64,000 nt of DNA. It comes from Vibrio sp. SS-MA-C1-2 (GTDB lineage Bacteria > Pseudomonadota > Gammaproteobacteria > Enterobacterales > Vibrionaceae). The notes below the pieces were generated by a model, which had not been told where the DNA came from, ran no database searches, and saw only the letters and a program-made list of their open reading frames with translations. Each line of letters starts with the position of its first letter. Positions within the stretch are counted from its first letter, which is position 1. The stretch lies in NCBI RefSeq assembly GCF_021513135.1, contig NZ_CP090980.1, positions 558,001 through 622,000 of the forward strand, given 5' to 3'. This document shows positions 9,357-19,077 of the stretch, piece after piece. Both the position numbers and the translations under genes were made by a program.

Positions 9357-10334
9357 TTAATTCGCCTTCACCAACTCAATTTGATTACGCTTACTAATGA
9401 TATCGGCCAATATGGCAATCGCAATTTCAAATGGGGTTTTACTGCCAATGGGTAAACCGATAGGCGCATGTAGGCGATCAAGTTGTTGCGGTGTAAAGTC
9501 ACCAATCCGTTCAAGCCGTTCAAAACGCTTCTCACTGGTTTTTAACGATCCCATCGCTCCGATATAATACGCATCTCCTTCTACTGCCGCCATTAGCCCT
9601 AAATCGTCAATACGAGGATCATGAGCCAGAGCAACTATCGCTGATTGACGGTGAGCAAACTTATCAATGAAAAGATCAGGTGAGATCCATGTGACATCGA
9701 CGCCACCCGCCTGTTTATCAAACGTCCAGCTTGCAGCAAGCGATTCACGCATATCACAAATTTCGACCGAATAACCCGCCATTAACGCCATTTTAGCGAC
9801 CCACTCACTGACTTGGCTAATCCCTAAGATCAAGATCGACCAAACCTGATCGTAGCGAATGGTGACACCTCGATCATCCAGCTTAATTGCTGTTGATATC
9901 GAATGATCTTGCGGTAAATAACTCCGCTCTCCACTCTGAAGATCAACATAACGAACAAATGATTGATGCTGCTCAGCTAATTCAAACATTTTAGTAAAAT
10001 GTTCCGACTTATCAGAGATCTTCTCAACCAATAATTGAATCGTCCCACCACAAGGTAGCTCGACTTGAATATCATCAGCAATAAGCTCTTTGCCGTAACG
10101 AAAAACAGCCGGTAAATCAGAGATTTCATTGCGGTTCAATTTCTCTATAAATGCGTCCTCTAAACAGCCGCCAGAGATAGAACCTAACCTTGTTTTACCA
10201 TTCCATGCAAAAAGAGAACCTTGTGGCCGAGGCGCAGAGCCATAAGTTGCTAATACAGTACACAACCAGAACTCTTCCCCCTCAGCCAACCACTTTTGCA
10301 GTCCTGATAAAAGATTAATATCAGTGAGCTGCAT
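9357..10334 (-). CDS. XdhC/CoxI-family molybdenum-cofactor insertion factor
   Basis: Family members sulfurate or insert the molybdenum cofactor of xanthine-dehydrogenase-type enzymes. The N-terminal XdhC domain has ATYGSAPRPQGS and the GSISGGCLED motif, and a Rossmann-like C-terminal domain contains ALAHDPRIDD and YIGAMGS. I prefer the ATG at 10334 to an upstream one at 10361 because GAGGAAAG lies just before it, giving 325 residues. It overlaps the cytochrome gene by 14 bases, so it is the last gene of a four-gene operon, as expected for a dedicated maturation factor. Confidence 0.92.
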   Translation of the reverse strand: MQLTDINLLSGLQKWLAEGEEFWLCTVLATYGSAPRPQGSLFAWNGKTRLGSISGGCLEDAFIEKLNRNEISDLPAVFRYGKELIADDIQVELPCGGTIQLLVEKISDKSEHFTKMFELAEQHQSFVRYVDLQSGERSYLPQDHSISTAIKLDDRGVTIRYDQVWSILILGISQVSEWVAKMALMAGYSVEICDMRESLAASWTFDKQAGGVDVTWISPDLFIDKFAHRQSAIVALAHDPRIDDLGLMAAVEGDAYYIGAMGSLKTSEKRFERLERIGDFTPQQLDRLHAPIGLPIGSKTPFEIAIAILADIISKRNQIELVKAN

Positions 10335-11586
10335 CTTTCCTCGCTTTTTCAAGATCAGCACGTAACTTAGACACTTGGTCTACAGTGATCGTTGATTTGT
10401 CATTAGTGAAATGATCTTTTAAGTATTTAATAAGATCGGTTAATTGTTGATCGTTAAGCGCTTTATCAAAGCCCGGCATATCATCAAATGCAGTAATGTG
10501 TGAGTAAAACTGTGGCTGAATACCAAAGACAATACTGGTTAATGTATTATTGATATTCTCTTGCGCTAAGGTTGCATTGCCAGCAAGTGCGGGGGCAAAG
10601 TTGGGCTTACCTTTCCCTTCTGCACCATGACATGCCATACAATGACTCATGTAGATTTGATGACCATCACCATCTTTCTGCTCACTATCGGCAACAAAAG
10701 GCTTACCTGCGACATCTTGATCGCTATCTAATAGATAAACAGTCGCAGCATGAAGGTCTTCATCATTAAATTGACTCAAACTATGATAAACGGCGGTATA
10801 CATATTACCCACTACCGTCCCTTTACGAGAATAACCTGTATTGAGTAAAGATTTAACATCTTCAGTTCCCCAACCATTGGCTTTTAAGGTTTCAGCGGTA
10901 ATATCAGGGGCAAGTAAGTTTTCAATAATTGCGCCTTTAAAGTGCTGACTCTCATCCATCGCAAAGAAGGTGTCTCTTGGTGTATGACACTCCCCACAGT
11001 GACCAAATGAATTTAAGATATAATTACCTCGATTCCAGTCTGCACTTTTACTGCTATCTTCAGGGATTGGGCTCTGATCATTAAAGAATAGATTCCACCC
11101 TTTTAGGCCAAAACGAATATTTGCGGGAAATGATACATCATTCTCTTTATTCTTCTGGCTAGATGGAGTAACCGACATCATATAAGCATAAAGTGCTTTC
11201 GTGTCTTCCTCAGTAATCTTGTTATAAGAGGTATAAGGCATCGCAGGATAAAGATTTCCTTTAGGTGCCACACCGCTGTGCATTGCATCATAAAAATCTT
11301 GATAGCTGTAATTCCCAATACCATTCTCTTTATCCGGTGTAATGTTAGTGGAATACATTAGACCAAATGGAGAATCAAACCCTAAACCACCGGCAAAAGG
11401 GTCACCATCACGGGTAGTATGACAGCCATAACAATCAGAAAGGGTCGCGAGATACTTTCCTTTTGCAATTAACTCTGCATGACTTGTTGAGCTGTTACTC
11501 GCATTTGGAGCACTCATCACCTGAGCACTAAAAAAGAGTGGAGAACTCAGCACACCAGCCATTAATATCAGTGATTTTCTACTCAT
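10321..11586 (-). CDS. Tri-haem c-type cytochrome, electron acceptor of the Mo hydroxylase
   Basis: A 421-residue exported cytochrome with a signal peptide (MSRKSLILMAGVLSSPLFFS...) and three CxxCH haem-c sites at residues 52-56, 197-201 and 316-320. This is the three-domain layout of cytochrome subunits of periplasmic alcohol/aldehyde dehydrogenases. It probably takes electrons from the adjacent [2Fe-2S] subunit to the respiratory chain. It overlaps the [2Fe-2S] gene by 4 bases (ATGA-type coupling). Its presence, with no FAD subunit gene, points to a membrane- or periplasm-linked oxidase rather than an NAD-dependent xanthine dehydrogenase. Confidence 0.92.
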   Translation of the reverse strand: MSRKSLILMAGVLSSPLFFSAQVMSAPNASNSSTSHAELIAKGKYLATLSDCYGCHTTRDGDPFAGGLGFDSPFGLMYSTNITPDKENGIGNYSYQDFYDAMHSGVAPKGNLYPAMPYTSYNKITEEDTKALYAYMMSVTPSSQKNKENDVSFPANIRFGLKGWNLFFNDQSPIPEDSSKSADWNRGNYILNSFGHCGECHTPRDTFFAMDESQHFKGAIIENLLAPDITAETLKANGWGTEDVKSLLNTGYSRKGTVVGNMYTAVYHSLSQFNDEDLHAATVYLLDSDQDVAGKPFVADSEQKDGDGHQIYMSHCMACHGAEGKGKPNFAPALAGNATLAQENINNTLTSIVFGIQPQFYSHITAFDDMPGFDKALNDQQLTDLIKYLKDHFTNDKSTITVDQVSKLRADLEKARKDAAH

Positions 11587-12113
11587 ACCGTGGTTCCTTC
11601 TGTTGCTAAGATCACCTCTTTCATCGCTTCATAGTACTTCACATAACCCGTACAACGACAAACATGATCACCCAGAGCCTCTTCAATCACACCTTGTACA
11701 TCATCAGCCTTAATTGGGTTTCTTTTTAGCTCTTCAACTAACGCAACTCCCGCATTGACAAAACCTGAAGTACACCAACCACACTGGAATGAGAAATGCT
11801 TCATGAAGGCTTCTTGAACAGGGTGAACTTCTGTCACTTCACCGTTAGTATTCACTTCGGCATGACCTTCAATGGTTCTTAACTTTTTGCCATTAAATGC
11901 CACGGCATTGGTGATACAGGTACGCACAATTTCACTGGTGCCGTCTGCTTTATCTTCAATCACAGAGCAGGCATAACAGACACCTTGCCCGCAGCCAAAT
12001 TTTGTTCCCGTTAAATTAAGATATTCATGGAGAAAATCCACCATCATAATTTGTGGATCAACATCAATTGGGCCATATAATTTATCATTAATTGTTAAAG
12101 AAATAGTCGCCAT
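11583..12113 (-). CDS. [2Fe-2S] subunit of a xanthine-oxidase-family hydroxylase
   Basis: A small electron-transfer subunit of 176 residues. The plant-ferredoxin-type cluster is bound by Cys41, 46, 49 and 66 (CGQGVCYAC then TC). The second cluster is bound by Cys111, 114, 152 and 154 (CGWC and CRC), the standard arrangement of IorA/CoxS-type subunits. It has no signal peptide of its own and would be co-exported with the Tat-targeted large subunit. It lies 2 bases after the large subunit gene and overlaps the cytochrome gene. Confidence 0.94.
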   Translation of the reverse strand: MATISLTINDKLYGPIDVDPQIMMVDFLHEYLNLTGTKFGCGQGVCYACSVIEDKADGTSEIVRTCITNAVAFNGKKLRTIEGHAEVNTNGEVTEVHPVQEAFMKHFSFQCGWCTSGFVNAGVALVEELKRNPIKADDVQGVIEEALGDHVCRCTGYVKYYEAMKEVILATEGTTV

Positions 12114-12115
12114 GA

Positions 12116-14953
12116 TTATGCTCCCTCCATAATATCTTTCGGTGTAATTGGTAAGTGATAGAAACGCTTATTGGTTGCTTGGTAAATGGCCTCAACGAGT
12201 GCAGCGACAATCGGGATCATCACAACTTCTGCAACCCCTTTAGCTGGATCTGAAGCTGAAAGTGGTGGCATAATCGTGTGATTCATATTCCAAACACCAT
12301 TATGTTTAGCCAAAGGCACTTGGTAACGATTTAAGTTCCAAGTCCCATTACCTGCGCCAGTCTCATCGGCAGGAAGGTATTCATATAAGGTATGACCTAA
12401 CCCCATTGTCAAACCACCTTGTAGCTGACCTTCAACCAGCTTTTCTACGTGCATCGTACCAGGCTCTAACCAAGTCTGCGTTTCAAGTACCTGAACACGA
12501 CCCGTTGCTTTTTCTATGGCAACGGCTGCTAATGTGGCACAAGGGGTATAATACGTAACCATCGCATTATTGAGCGAGGTATCAGGATAGAAAGCGGCTT
12601 TACGTTCAATGACATGATAACCGTGCTTGTTAGAACGCCCTTTGCCTTTCGCGCCAATACCATATTGCACAGCAAGGCCATCAAGTGGGTAATTTTTTAC
12701 TTTACCGTTAACTTCAAAATCAGCGGTTGACCATGCCCAGCGGTTAAAACCATGGGTCATCACACTGGTAATTAATCCCATCGCATGAGCTTTCAGTGCC
12801 AAAGTTTTAAAATCTAAAGGTGGGTAACCTTCAACAGTCAATTTTCCATCGACCCATTCAGCATCATTGGCATTATCAAAATCCGGTCTAGCGTAAGCAC
12901 CATTAGCATACTGACTGTTCCAAATTTCAACGGCGGCAGGGAAAAGCGTCTCTTCAAACAGAATTCTTGCTGCTTGCTCTGTTGAGTGCGCTTGGAAGAA
13001 GCTCGACATACTGGCCGACGATGCCATTCCTACAACCGGTGTCCAACGGGGGTTTTTCGCCATTTTATCTTGTTGCTTTTGAGATATCATGTAGGGATCA
13101 TCCGTCTCAAAGAGCTCCATCGCATCAAACTCTTGAATAACCGCCATCTTGATCTGATCAGCAAAATTACCCATATACTTGGCAATTAATGCACCTTGAG
13201 AAGTATCGATACCCGTTCCCATCTCGACAGAACAGGTTTTCAATACAATCTCACCTTCAGGGGTGATCTCGATTGATGATGACGGCGCCGCTCCACCTGT
13301 ACCATAATCTTTAGTGACAATACTAAAACCGACACCATATTTTTTACCTGGATTTGCTTGCTCAAACTCTGCTTTGTTTTTATCTCTCTCAGTCCAAAGA
13401 GGATGTTTTTCAGCGAGTTCTAACATTTCATGATAACGAACAGCACCAATCGGAACGGCCCCTTGAGTATTTTTCTCTCCTGAGCGTAAAACATTAATCT
13501 TTCTTAATTCGATAGGATCAACATTCATCTCCGCCGCAGCTTCATTAAACATCATCTCAACAGTCGGCATCGCCTGAAGTGTACCGTAACCACGCATCGA
13601 ACCCGCATGCGGTGTTTGGGAGGCATAACAGACCGCTTCAATGTCATTTTGAGGGAAATAATAAACCCCCTGTACTGCACTTGCACCTACCATCGTCACC
13701 GAGGAGGAGAAGTTTACGCGACCGCCACCATCAACCACCATATCAGAGACAAAACCGGCAATTTTTTTGGTCTTTTTATCAAATGCTAATTGATTTTTAA
13801 TATCAAATGGGTGACGTTTTAAACCCGATTGGAACTGTTGGAAACGGTCATTGGCAATTCGAATTGGTGCTTTAGCAAACAGGGTTGCTAGCATGCCGTA
13901 ATAGGGGAAAATCGTATGATCTTTCGCACCAAACCCACCACCGATATAAGGGGTATGTACCACAAGATTTTTTATGCTCGATGTCAGTGGGCTATTGGCA
14001 AGGACTTCGGCAGCTTGTTGATGAAAATCTTGAGAGGATTGAGTGGTGATAACGACATGTAACGTTTTATCATTAATGTCATACCAGCCATTAAAGGCTT
14101 CCGCTTCAAACATCATCGGTTCAATGGACTGTGTTTTAAACTGGCGATCAATGACATGCCAATCTTCACGCTGCGTTATCTCTTTGCGAAGCCCTTCTGC
14201 TAACGACATCGCGATACCACCGGTACTATGACTATTAGCATCTGCTGTCGGCCAAACCGGTTTATGGTCGACATAATTAGGGAAGAACAGTCCATTCTTT
14301 AATGTACTAAAGTTATCTTCCCCCATCGAACCTTGAGCCCCCTCTTGACGCACAATTCGCCATGCAGCATAAGGGTCTTTAGAGAGAGCAACCAATGGGG
14401 CTTTATCGCCAAAGTTGATAAATTTTTCATTAAATTGAATTTTGTTTTTGGCTTTCTGGAAAGACTCAAAGGAATCAAACAACAAAATAGCGACTTCATG
14501 ACCAAGGTAATCAGGGACATGCCCTTCCGCCAGTAACATATTGTCACCGTAATAAGGTGGGAGTTTAATTGCATTATTTTTTAGATCATTTGCGGTTACA
14601 ACACGATATGGTTTTAAATCACCACTAAGAAGATCTAAATTCAACCCAAGATAAACACGGTCAGCAATTGGCACTCTTACCACATATCCAAAGTGTTGTT
14701 TGTCAGGCCAGCCGGGGATATCTTTGGCGCGATAATCTCGGCCATAAATTTTCTGCCCTGTTACTTTCTCTAACGCATCAAAACGATACTGTGGTGTATC
14801 GCCTTGCTTCCAATCTGCTTTTAATTTTTGATGGACGGGTGAAGTTGCTGCTTCTGCTTTATTAAAAAGCATCGGCGCACTATATACAGTAACGCCCCCA
14901 ACGACACACTGTTTAATAAACGAACGTCGACTTGTTTTAAATAAATTAGTCAT
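12116..14953 (-). CDS. Tat-exported molybdopterin-binding large subunit (IorB-like)
   Basis: Catalytic subunit of a xanthine-oxidase-family hydroxylase, probably oxidising an aldehyde or N-heterocycle. I start at the ATG at 14953, preceded by AGGGA. The protein then opens with a twin-arginine signal (KTSRRSFIKQ) and a hydrophobic segment. The longer frame to 15007 only adds a leader. The GGGFGAKD loop near residue 340, MRGYG, EMGTGIDTSQ and the C-terminal GVAEVVM with its active-site Glu are the expected cofactor and catalytic motifs. At 945 residues it is in the range of IorB-type single-chain subunits. Substrate is not determinable. Confidence 0.9.
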   Translation of the reverse strand: MTNLFKTSRRSFIKQCVVGGVTVYSAPMLFNKAEAATSPVHQKLKADWKQGDTPQYRFDALEKVTGQKIYGRDYRAKDIPGWPDKQHFGYVVRVPIADRVYLGLNLDLLSGDLKPYRVVTANDLKNNAIKLPPYYGDNMLLAEGHVPDYLGHEVAILLFDSFESFQKAKNKIQFNEKFINFGDKAPLVALSKDPYAAWRIVRQEGAQGSMGEDNFSTLKNGLFFPNYVDHKPVWPTADANSHSTGGIAMSLAEGLRKEITQREDWHVIDRQFKTQSIEPMMFEAEAFNGWYDINDKTLHVVITTQSSQDFHQQAAEVLANSPLTSSIKNLVVHTPYIGGGFGAKDHTIFPYYGMLATLFAKAPIRIANDRFQQFQSGLKRHPFDIKNQLAFDKKTKKIAGFVSDMVVDGGGRVNFSSSVTMVGASAVQGVYYFPQNDIEAVCYASQTPHAGSMRGYGTLQAMPTVEMMFNEAAAEMNVDPIELRKINVLRSGEKNTQGAVPIGAVRYHEMLELAEKHPLWTERDKNKAEFEQANPGKKYGVGFSIVTKDYGTGGAAPSSSIEITPEGEIVLKTCSVEMGTGIDTSQGALIAKYMGNFADQIKMAVIQEFDAMELFETDDPYMISQKQQDKMAKNPRWTPVVGMASSASMSSFFQAHSTEQAARILFEETLFPAAVEIWNSQYANGAYARPDFDNANDAEWVDGKLTVEGYPPLDFKTLALKAHAMGLITSVMTHGFNRWAWSTADFEVNGKVKNYPLDGLAVQYGIGAKGKGRSNKHGYHVIERKAAFYPDTSLNNAMVTYYTPCATLAAVAIEKATGRVQVLETQTWLEPGTMHVEKLVEGQLQGGLTMGLGHTLYEYLPADETGAGNGTWNLNRYQVPLAKHNGVWNMNHTIMPPLSASDPAKGVAEVVMIPIVAALVEAIYQATNKRFYHLPITPKDIMEGA

Positions 14954-15101
14954 TTCTATCCCTATAGCACATTCAAGGTTATTTAAACTATAGTTGAAAA
15001 AAAACATTTCTGAACTATTCTAATTATTTATAAAATATCAAAAAATACCGAGTTAAATAAAAAGGTCTTTTTTTGTGAATTTTATATTGAATTTTTGATC
15101 G

Positions 15102-15129
15102 TTGTTAATTAAAGCTTCGACGCTATAAT
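15102..15129 (+). promoter_or_regulatory. Promoter of ydcH-like gene
   Basis: TTGTTA, 16-bp spacer, TATAAT, placed 39 bases before the chosen start codon. Confidence 0.45.
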
Positions 15130-15168
15130 TCAACACATTATCCAATGCAGATTAATTTAGGAATCACT

Positions 15169-15408
15169 ATGTTACATGACAACCACGCACTATTTATTGA
15201 CTTCCCTGAGTACAAAGAGCAGATCACTGCATTAAAAACATCTAACCGTCACTTCCAAAAGCTAGCGGCTACTTATGATGAAATTGATCATAAAATTCGT
15301 CGTTTAGAAGAGCTAGGTAGCCCAATTGAAGATGCTGAAATGGAAACATTAAAGGTTCAGCGTGTTGCATTAAAAGATGACCTATTAAAAATGATTAAAG
15401 AAGCTTAA
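15169..15408 (+). CDS. YdcH family (DUF465) protein
   Basis: A 79-residue, highly charged helical protein. The HxLF.DFPEYKEQI opening and the central DxIDHKIRRLEE segment are typical of the YdcH/DUF465 family, which is predicted to be a coiled-coil cytoplasmic protein of unknown role. The ATG at 15169 is chosen over one at 15145 because AGGA sits 6 bases upstream and family members begin near here. A promoter and a strong terminator make it a one-gene unit, divergent from the molybdenum hydroxylase operon. Confidence 0.88.
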   Translation: MLHDNHALFIDFPEYKEQITALKTSNRHFQKLAATYDEIDHKIRRLEELGSPIEDAEMETLKVQRVALKDDLLKMIKEA

Positions 15409-15443
15409 CTTAATAAAGTATAAGTACTTTTTAATTAAAATAG

Positions 15444-15493
15444 AAAAGGCTTAAATAATTTCTCGTTTAGAGACAATTATTTAAGCCTTTTTT
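15444..15493 (+). terminator. Rho-independent terminator
   Basis: AAAAGGCTTAAATAATT pairs with AATTATTTAAGCCTTTT and is followed by more T. From here to 15719 I see only AT-rich DNA. Confidence 0.9.
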
Positions 15494-15719
15494 GTGCCTA
15501 TTAAAATGTATTTAATTAATTATTGAGACGTTCAATGTAATAATTTAAATATATCGCCTAACCCAAACTAAAAATACCGTTTAATATCAATACATTAAGC
15601 TTGTTTGTAATTTTATTATCTTACCTATCTAATACTGAAAAAATAGATCCCACAAATAACATGGCGATTATTCCATCAACGACTAGAATTATAGGTACCT
15701 TCAATTATTAAGGATAATT

Positions 15720-15902
15720 ATGAAAGTCTTAATTGAATTTACAGAAACAGGGTATTTTCGAGAACAAGTTTGGGAAGCGCCAATCTTTCGCGTCAAAGGA
15801 CAAACACAAGCTGTCATTCCTTCTTGTGCTTCTCGATTAATCAATGAACATCAAGCCATTCTGTCGACCGATGATGATGAAGATATCCACTTAATATTTT
15901 AA
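15720..15902 (+). CDS. Small acidic hypothetical protein
   Basis: A 60-residue ORF with AAGGA 6 bases before the ATG and a strong terminator 30 bases after the stop, so it is probably a real gene. The N-terminal half looks like a short beta-rich domain (MKVLIEFTETGYFREQVW) and the C-terminus is acidic (STDDDEDIH). No signal or membrane segment is present. I do not recognise the family. Confidence 0.6.
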   Translation: MKVLIEFTETGYFREQVWEAPIFRVKGQTQAVIPSCASRLINEHQAILSTDDDEDIHLIF

Positions 15903-15931
15903 TATCAATTGAATCATGAAAAAACCTAAAC

Positions 15932-15982
15932 AAAAAACCCCTCTTTATCTATTTATAATTAAACGGATAAACAGGGGTTTTA
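15932..15982. terminator. Bidirectional terminator
   Basis: AAACCCCTCTTTATCT pairs with GGATAAACAGGGGTTTT, between the small protein gene and the convergent MelB-type gene. Confidence 0.85.
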
Positions 15983-16048
15983 CTCTAGTGGATATCTTTT
16001 AATACATGACTCAATCAGCAACTTAAAAGATTCGCTTAAAAAGATCGC

Positions 16049-17425
16049 TTAAGCTTCAACTTGCTGTGGTTTAGCTGCAATAATCTCTTCTACCGTTTCA
16101 GGATCAAAGCCTTCATGTAAACGGTATTTACTCTTATAGATCACTGCACTTACTGCCATTAGAATAGCTGGTAAACCCACCATCATAAATTGAATGCCCA
16201 TAATCGTTTCTGATGACTGTTCAACATTAGGGATATAACCAACAACAGTTAAACCAACACCAACGATGAAACCACCCGCAGCACCCGCAAATTTCACCAG
16301 CATAGTTTGTACTGAGAAGATAACGCTCTCACTACGACGACCTGTTTTGTACTCACCGTAATCAACAACATCAGCTAACATTACCGTTTGAAGTGCGTTT
16401 GCAATACCGATACCAAACTTAATTGATGCGCCCGCTAGACCAATTAACACAATATTGCCTGGTGCAAGAATAGTCATTGCTAGAAGGATAAGACATGAAA
16501 GAATTGGGAAACCACACGCCGTTAACCAGAGCTTATTACGTGGAATTAAGCCAGCTAGACGAGGGAATAAGAATACACCTGCAACTTCAGCTGCACCAGC
16601 AACCATCATATATACTGGGAACAGTTCAGGATTACCTAACGCATAAGAGAAATAGTAAATTGCGAAACCACCAACCAATAAGTTTGCAATTTGGAACGAT
16701 AAGATAGTACCAATTAGCACTTTAAGTTGATCATTTTGACCAATAATGACCATCACATCTTTAAAGTTAAATTTCTCTGGTGCGGTATTTGTTGCGGTTG
16801 CGACTTTCTCTTTCACATTACGCGCAATAAGAATCGCACTTAATACAAACAGAACAGCAATAATGATTGAAACGTTAAAGAAGCCTTTGCCTTGATCACC
16901 ATCACCTAACACACCAACAATATGAAGGCCATAAGTACCGGTAATGAACCATGCTAGGCTAGCAAACAAGCGAGGCCATACAACTAATTTTTCACGCTCA
17001 GGACGAGAGCTTGAAAGTGCAGGGATCATTGACCAATATGGAATATCCATAATGGTATACGTTAAACCCCAAAGGATATAAGCAACCGTTGCATAAACGT
17101 AAAGTGCAGTGCCTTCAAAATTATGAGTACTGAAAAGGCCAACAAGAACCACTGCATTTAATAGTGTACCAATCACAATCCAAGGACGGAACTTACCAAA
17201 CTTAGAGCGAGTATTATCAACAATCACCCCCATCATAGGATCGGTAACCGCATCAAGGATACGTGCCGCGAGGAAAATCGTACCAACAAAGGCGGCTGAA
17301 ATTCCAGCCACATCCGTAAAATAAAACATTAAGAAGATATAGATTGGCGCACAAGCAAAATCTTTACCTAATGCACCCACGCCATAAGACATTTTTGTTT
17401 TTAGTGTAATTTGGTCTGACATCAT
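16049..17425 (-). CDS. MelB-type (GPH family) sugar:cation symporter
   Basis: A 458-residue inner-membrane transporter with about 12 predicted membrane segments. The N-terminal region contains the signature DPMMGVIVDNTRSKFGKFRPW of the glycoside-pentoside-hexuronide family, whose aspartates bind the coupling cation. The substrate is likely a glycoside, but no glycosidase is adjacent to identify it. Translation starts at one of two adjacent ATGs after AAGGAA. Two LacI-type operator-like sequences lie 135-265 bases upstream, suggesting sugar-dependent repression. Confidence 0.88.
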   Translation of the reverse strand: MMSDQITLKTKMSYGVGALGKDFACAPIYIFLMFYFTDVAGISAAFVGTIFLAARILDAVTDPMMGVIVDNTRSKFGKFRPWIVIGTLLNAVVLVGLFSTHNFEGTALYVYATVAYILWGLTYTIMDIPYWSMIPALSSSRPEREKLVVWPRLFASLAWFITGTYGLHIVGVLGDGDQGKGFFNVSIIIAVLFVLSAILIARNVKEKVATATNTAPEKFNFKDVMVIIGQNDQLKVLIGTILSFQIANLLVGGFAIYYFSYALGNPELFPVYMMVAGAAEVAGVFLFPRLAGLIPRNKLWLTACGFPILSCLILLAMTILAPGNIVLIGLAGASIKFGIGIANALQTVMLADVVDYGEYKTGRRSESVIFSVQTMLVKFAGAAGGFIVGVGLTVVGYIPNVEQSSETIMGIQFMMVGLPAILMAVSAVIYKSKYRLHEGFDPETVEEIIAAKPQQVEA

Positions 17426-17559
17426 TATTCCTTTTAGTCATCTTCAATTAAATCGCTAGTGTAATTAGCTATCTCAGTGACTCATTCAATTCAGGTGTAA
17501 ATTTCGAAAAGGATTGTATGTAACTAATTACATAGATTCTGTGATCTATGCACGATCAA

Positions 17560-17573
17560 TGGAAACGTTTACA
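17560..17573. promoter_or_regulatory. LacI/GalR-type operator-like palindrome
   Basis: TGGAAACGTTTACA is close to the central-CG palindrome bound by LacI-family repressors (TGTAAACGTTTACA type). It lies upstream of the MelB-type gene. A partial CRP-like half-site TGTGA begins at 17540. Confidence 0.5.
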
Positions 17574-17675
17574 ACCTATAAATTGGAACTGTGAAGCCCG
17601 TCACTAAAAATGCAATATTAGTTTCCCCTTATCATCAAAATTACCTTTTTTGTTTAATTTTTTAACAAAATCCAG

Positions 17676-17689
17676 TGGGAACGATTACA
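17676..17689. promoter_or_regulatory. Second LacI-type operator-like sequence
   Basis: TGGGAACGATTACA resembles the first site and lies 116 bases from it, a spacing that would permit looping. It is weaker than the first. Confidence 0.35.
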
Positions 17690-17928
17690 AAATGGGTTCT
17701 GAAAATAAAAAACAAAAACATATCATCAACTTATCAAGCAATAATCTTCCCATCACAAATAAGAAAACAAACACATATTGTCAATGAAAAGTAAAATTCA
17801 AACTCAATATGAAAGAGTTCAAATCTTTTCAACAATAACTGGGCAAATATTCACACTTAACATTTACAACGCTTATTTTACAAATTGGATTGATTTTATT
17901 CACTTTTTGACACCATAATGACTAAGTT

Positions 17929-17982
17929 TATTGGTAAAAAAGTTTAACGGGATAACAATGAAGAAATCCGGTATTACCAATA
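17929..17982. promoter_or_regulatory. Spaced inverted repeat upstream of parM-like gene
   Basis: TATTGGTAA (17929-17937) and TTACCAATA (17974-17982) are exact inverted arms 36 bases apart, ending 33 bases before the ParM-like start. A TTGACA box lies at 17907. This could be an operator or part of a partition centromere. No clear tandem iterons of the plasmid R1 parC kind are visible. Confidence 0.35.
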
Positions 17983-18015
17983 ATAAAATACTCAGTAACA
18001 GGGAATAGAATAGAT

Positions 18016-19017
18016 ATGTTAACGATTTCAATTGATGACGGTTCAACAAATACCAAATTATCTTACATAAATGACATTGGTGAGATGCAAACTCTAACGA
18101 TCGGAAACTCATGGAGAAAAGGATTTAAGTCAGCTGCCTTGCGTCAAAATAAACGCGTGGCAAACTACTTAATCAATGGTAACAAATATACCTATGATGT
18201 GACCTCTGAACATTCACTCCCGACAACTCATATCGATTATCAATATTCTGATTTGAATTTGCTGGCCATTCATCATGCGTTATTAGAAACAGGACTGGCT
18301 CCTCAACCTGTCAAAATCATCTGTACTTTGCCAATTACCGAATTTTATAATGCAGATGACTGTCAGAAGAATGAAACGAATATCGAGCGTAAAAAAAATA
18401 ATCTTCTTCGCAACGATGTCGAGCTCAATAATGGGGAAACGTTTACTATCGCAGAGGTAGAAGTGATGCCAGAGAGCGTTTGTGGCGTCTTATCAGAAAT
18501 CTTAAAAGAGAATGTTAGTCAATTTTCACGCACATTAGCTGTCGACATTGGCGGTTGTAGCATCGATATGGCCGTTATTGTTGGTGAGTTTGATGAAGTT
18601 GCCGAAATTAAAGGCAATGCTAATATGGGGGTAAGTTGGGTAACTGATGTGGCTAAAAACTCATTAGCGAATGCAGACAGTGATGCCTCTTTCTTAGTGA
18701 CCAATGAGTTGATCAAAAATCGTCATGATATTAACTTTGTTAAAGAAGTCGTCAATAACCATGCAAAAATTGATGAAGTACTAAGTTCAATAGAACAAAG
18801 AATTGAAGAATTAGCCAATGCGATCTCTGCTGAATGTCGTAAATTCTGCAAAAACCCCAACCGAATTCTATTGATTGGTGGTGGTGCAACCCTCGTTTAT
18901 GAGGCGATGTGTCAAGCTTACCCAGCCCTTGCTGATGGACGAATTAAAGTCATTGAAAATTCACAATCAATTCTATCTATTGAGAATATGAACTACTTCA
19001 ATGAAGAAGCAGCGTAA
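18016..19017 (+). CDS. ParM/StbA-like actin-family ATPase
   Basis: A 333-residue protein of the bacterial actin family that drives plasmid partition by forming filaments. The phosphate-1 motif is DDGSTNTK (residues 7-14), phosphate-2 is AVDIGGCSID (175-184) and the adenosine motif is LIGGGAT (286-292), in the right order and spacing for ParM. It is followed after 295 bases, containing an ERIC element, by a possible adaptor gene. On a chromosome whose main partition system is ParA2/ParB2 this is an extra, plasmid-type module. It may be a domesticated remnant or act on another element. Confidence 0.85.
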   Translation: MLTISIDDGSTNTKLSYINDIGEMQTLTIGNSWRKGFKSAALRQNKRVANYLINGNKYTYDVTSEHSLPTTHIDYQYSDLNLLAIHHALLETGLAPQPVKIICTLPITEFYNADDCQKNETNIERKKNNLLRNDVELNNGETFTIAEVEVMPESVCGVLSEILKENVSQFSRTLAVDIGGCSIDMAVIVGEFDEVAEIKGNANMGVSWVTDVAKNSLANADSDASFLVTNELIKNRHDINFVKEVVNNHAKIDEVLSSIEQRIEELANAISAECRKFCKNPNRILLIGGGATLVYEAMCQAYPALADGRIKVIENSQSILSIENMNYFNEEAA

Positions 19018-19077
19018 ACTTAATCGGTATAAAGTGAATCATAATTAATATCTTAACGATATGATTAAATGAAGTTA

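Noticed and set aside
15145-15168. Upstream start for the YdcH-like protein
   Set aside because: No ribosome site, and family members begin at the later ATG.
17781-17830. Short TTCAAA-containing repeats as parC iterons of the ParM-like system
   Set aside because: Only three loose matches with irregular spacing in AT-rich DNA; not enough to call a centromere.
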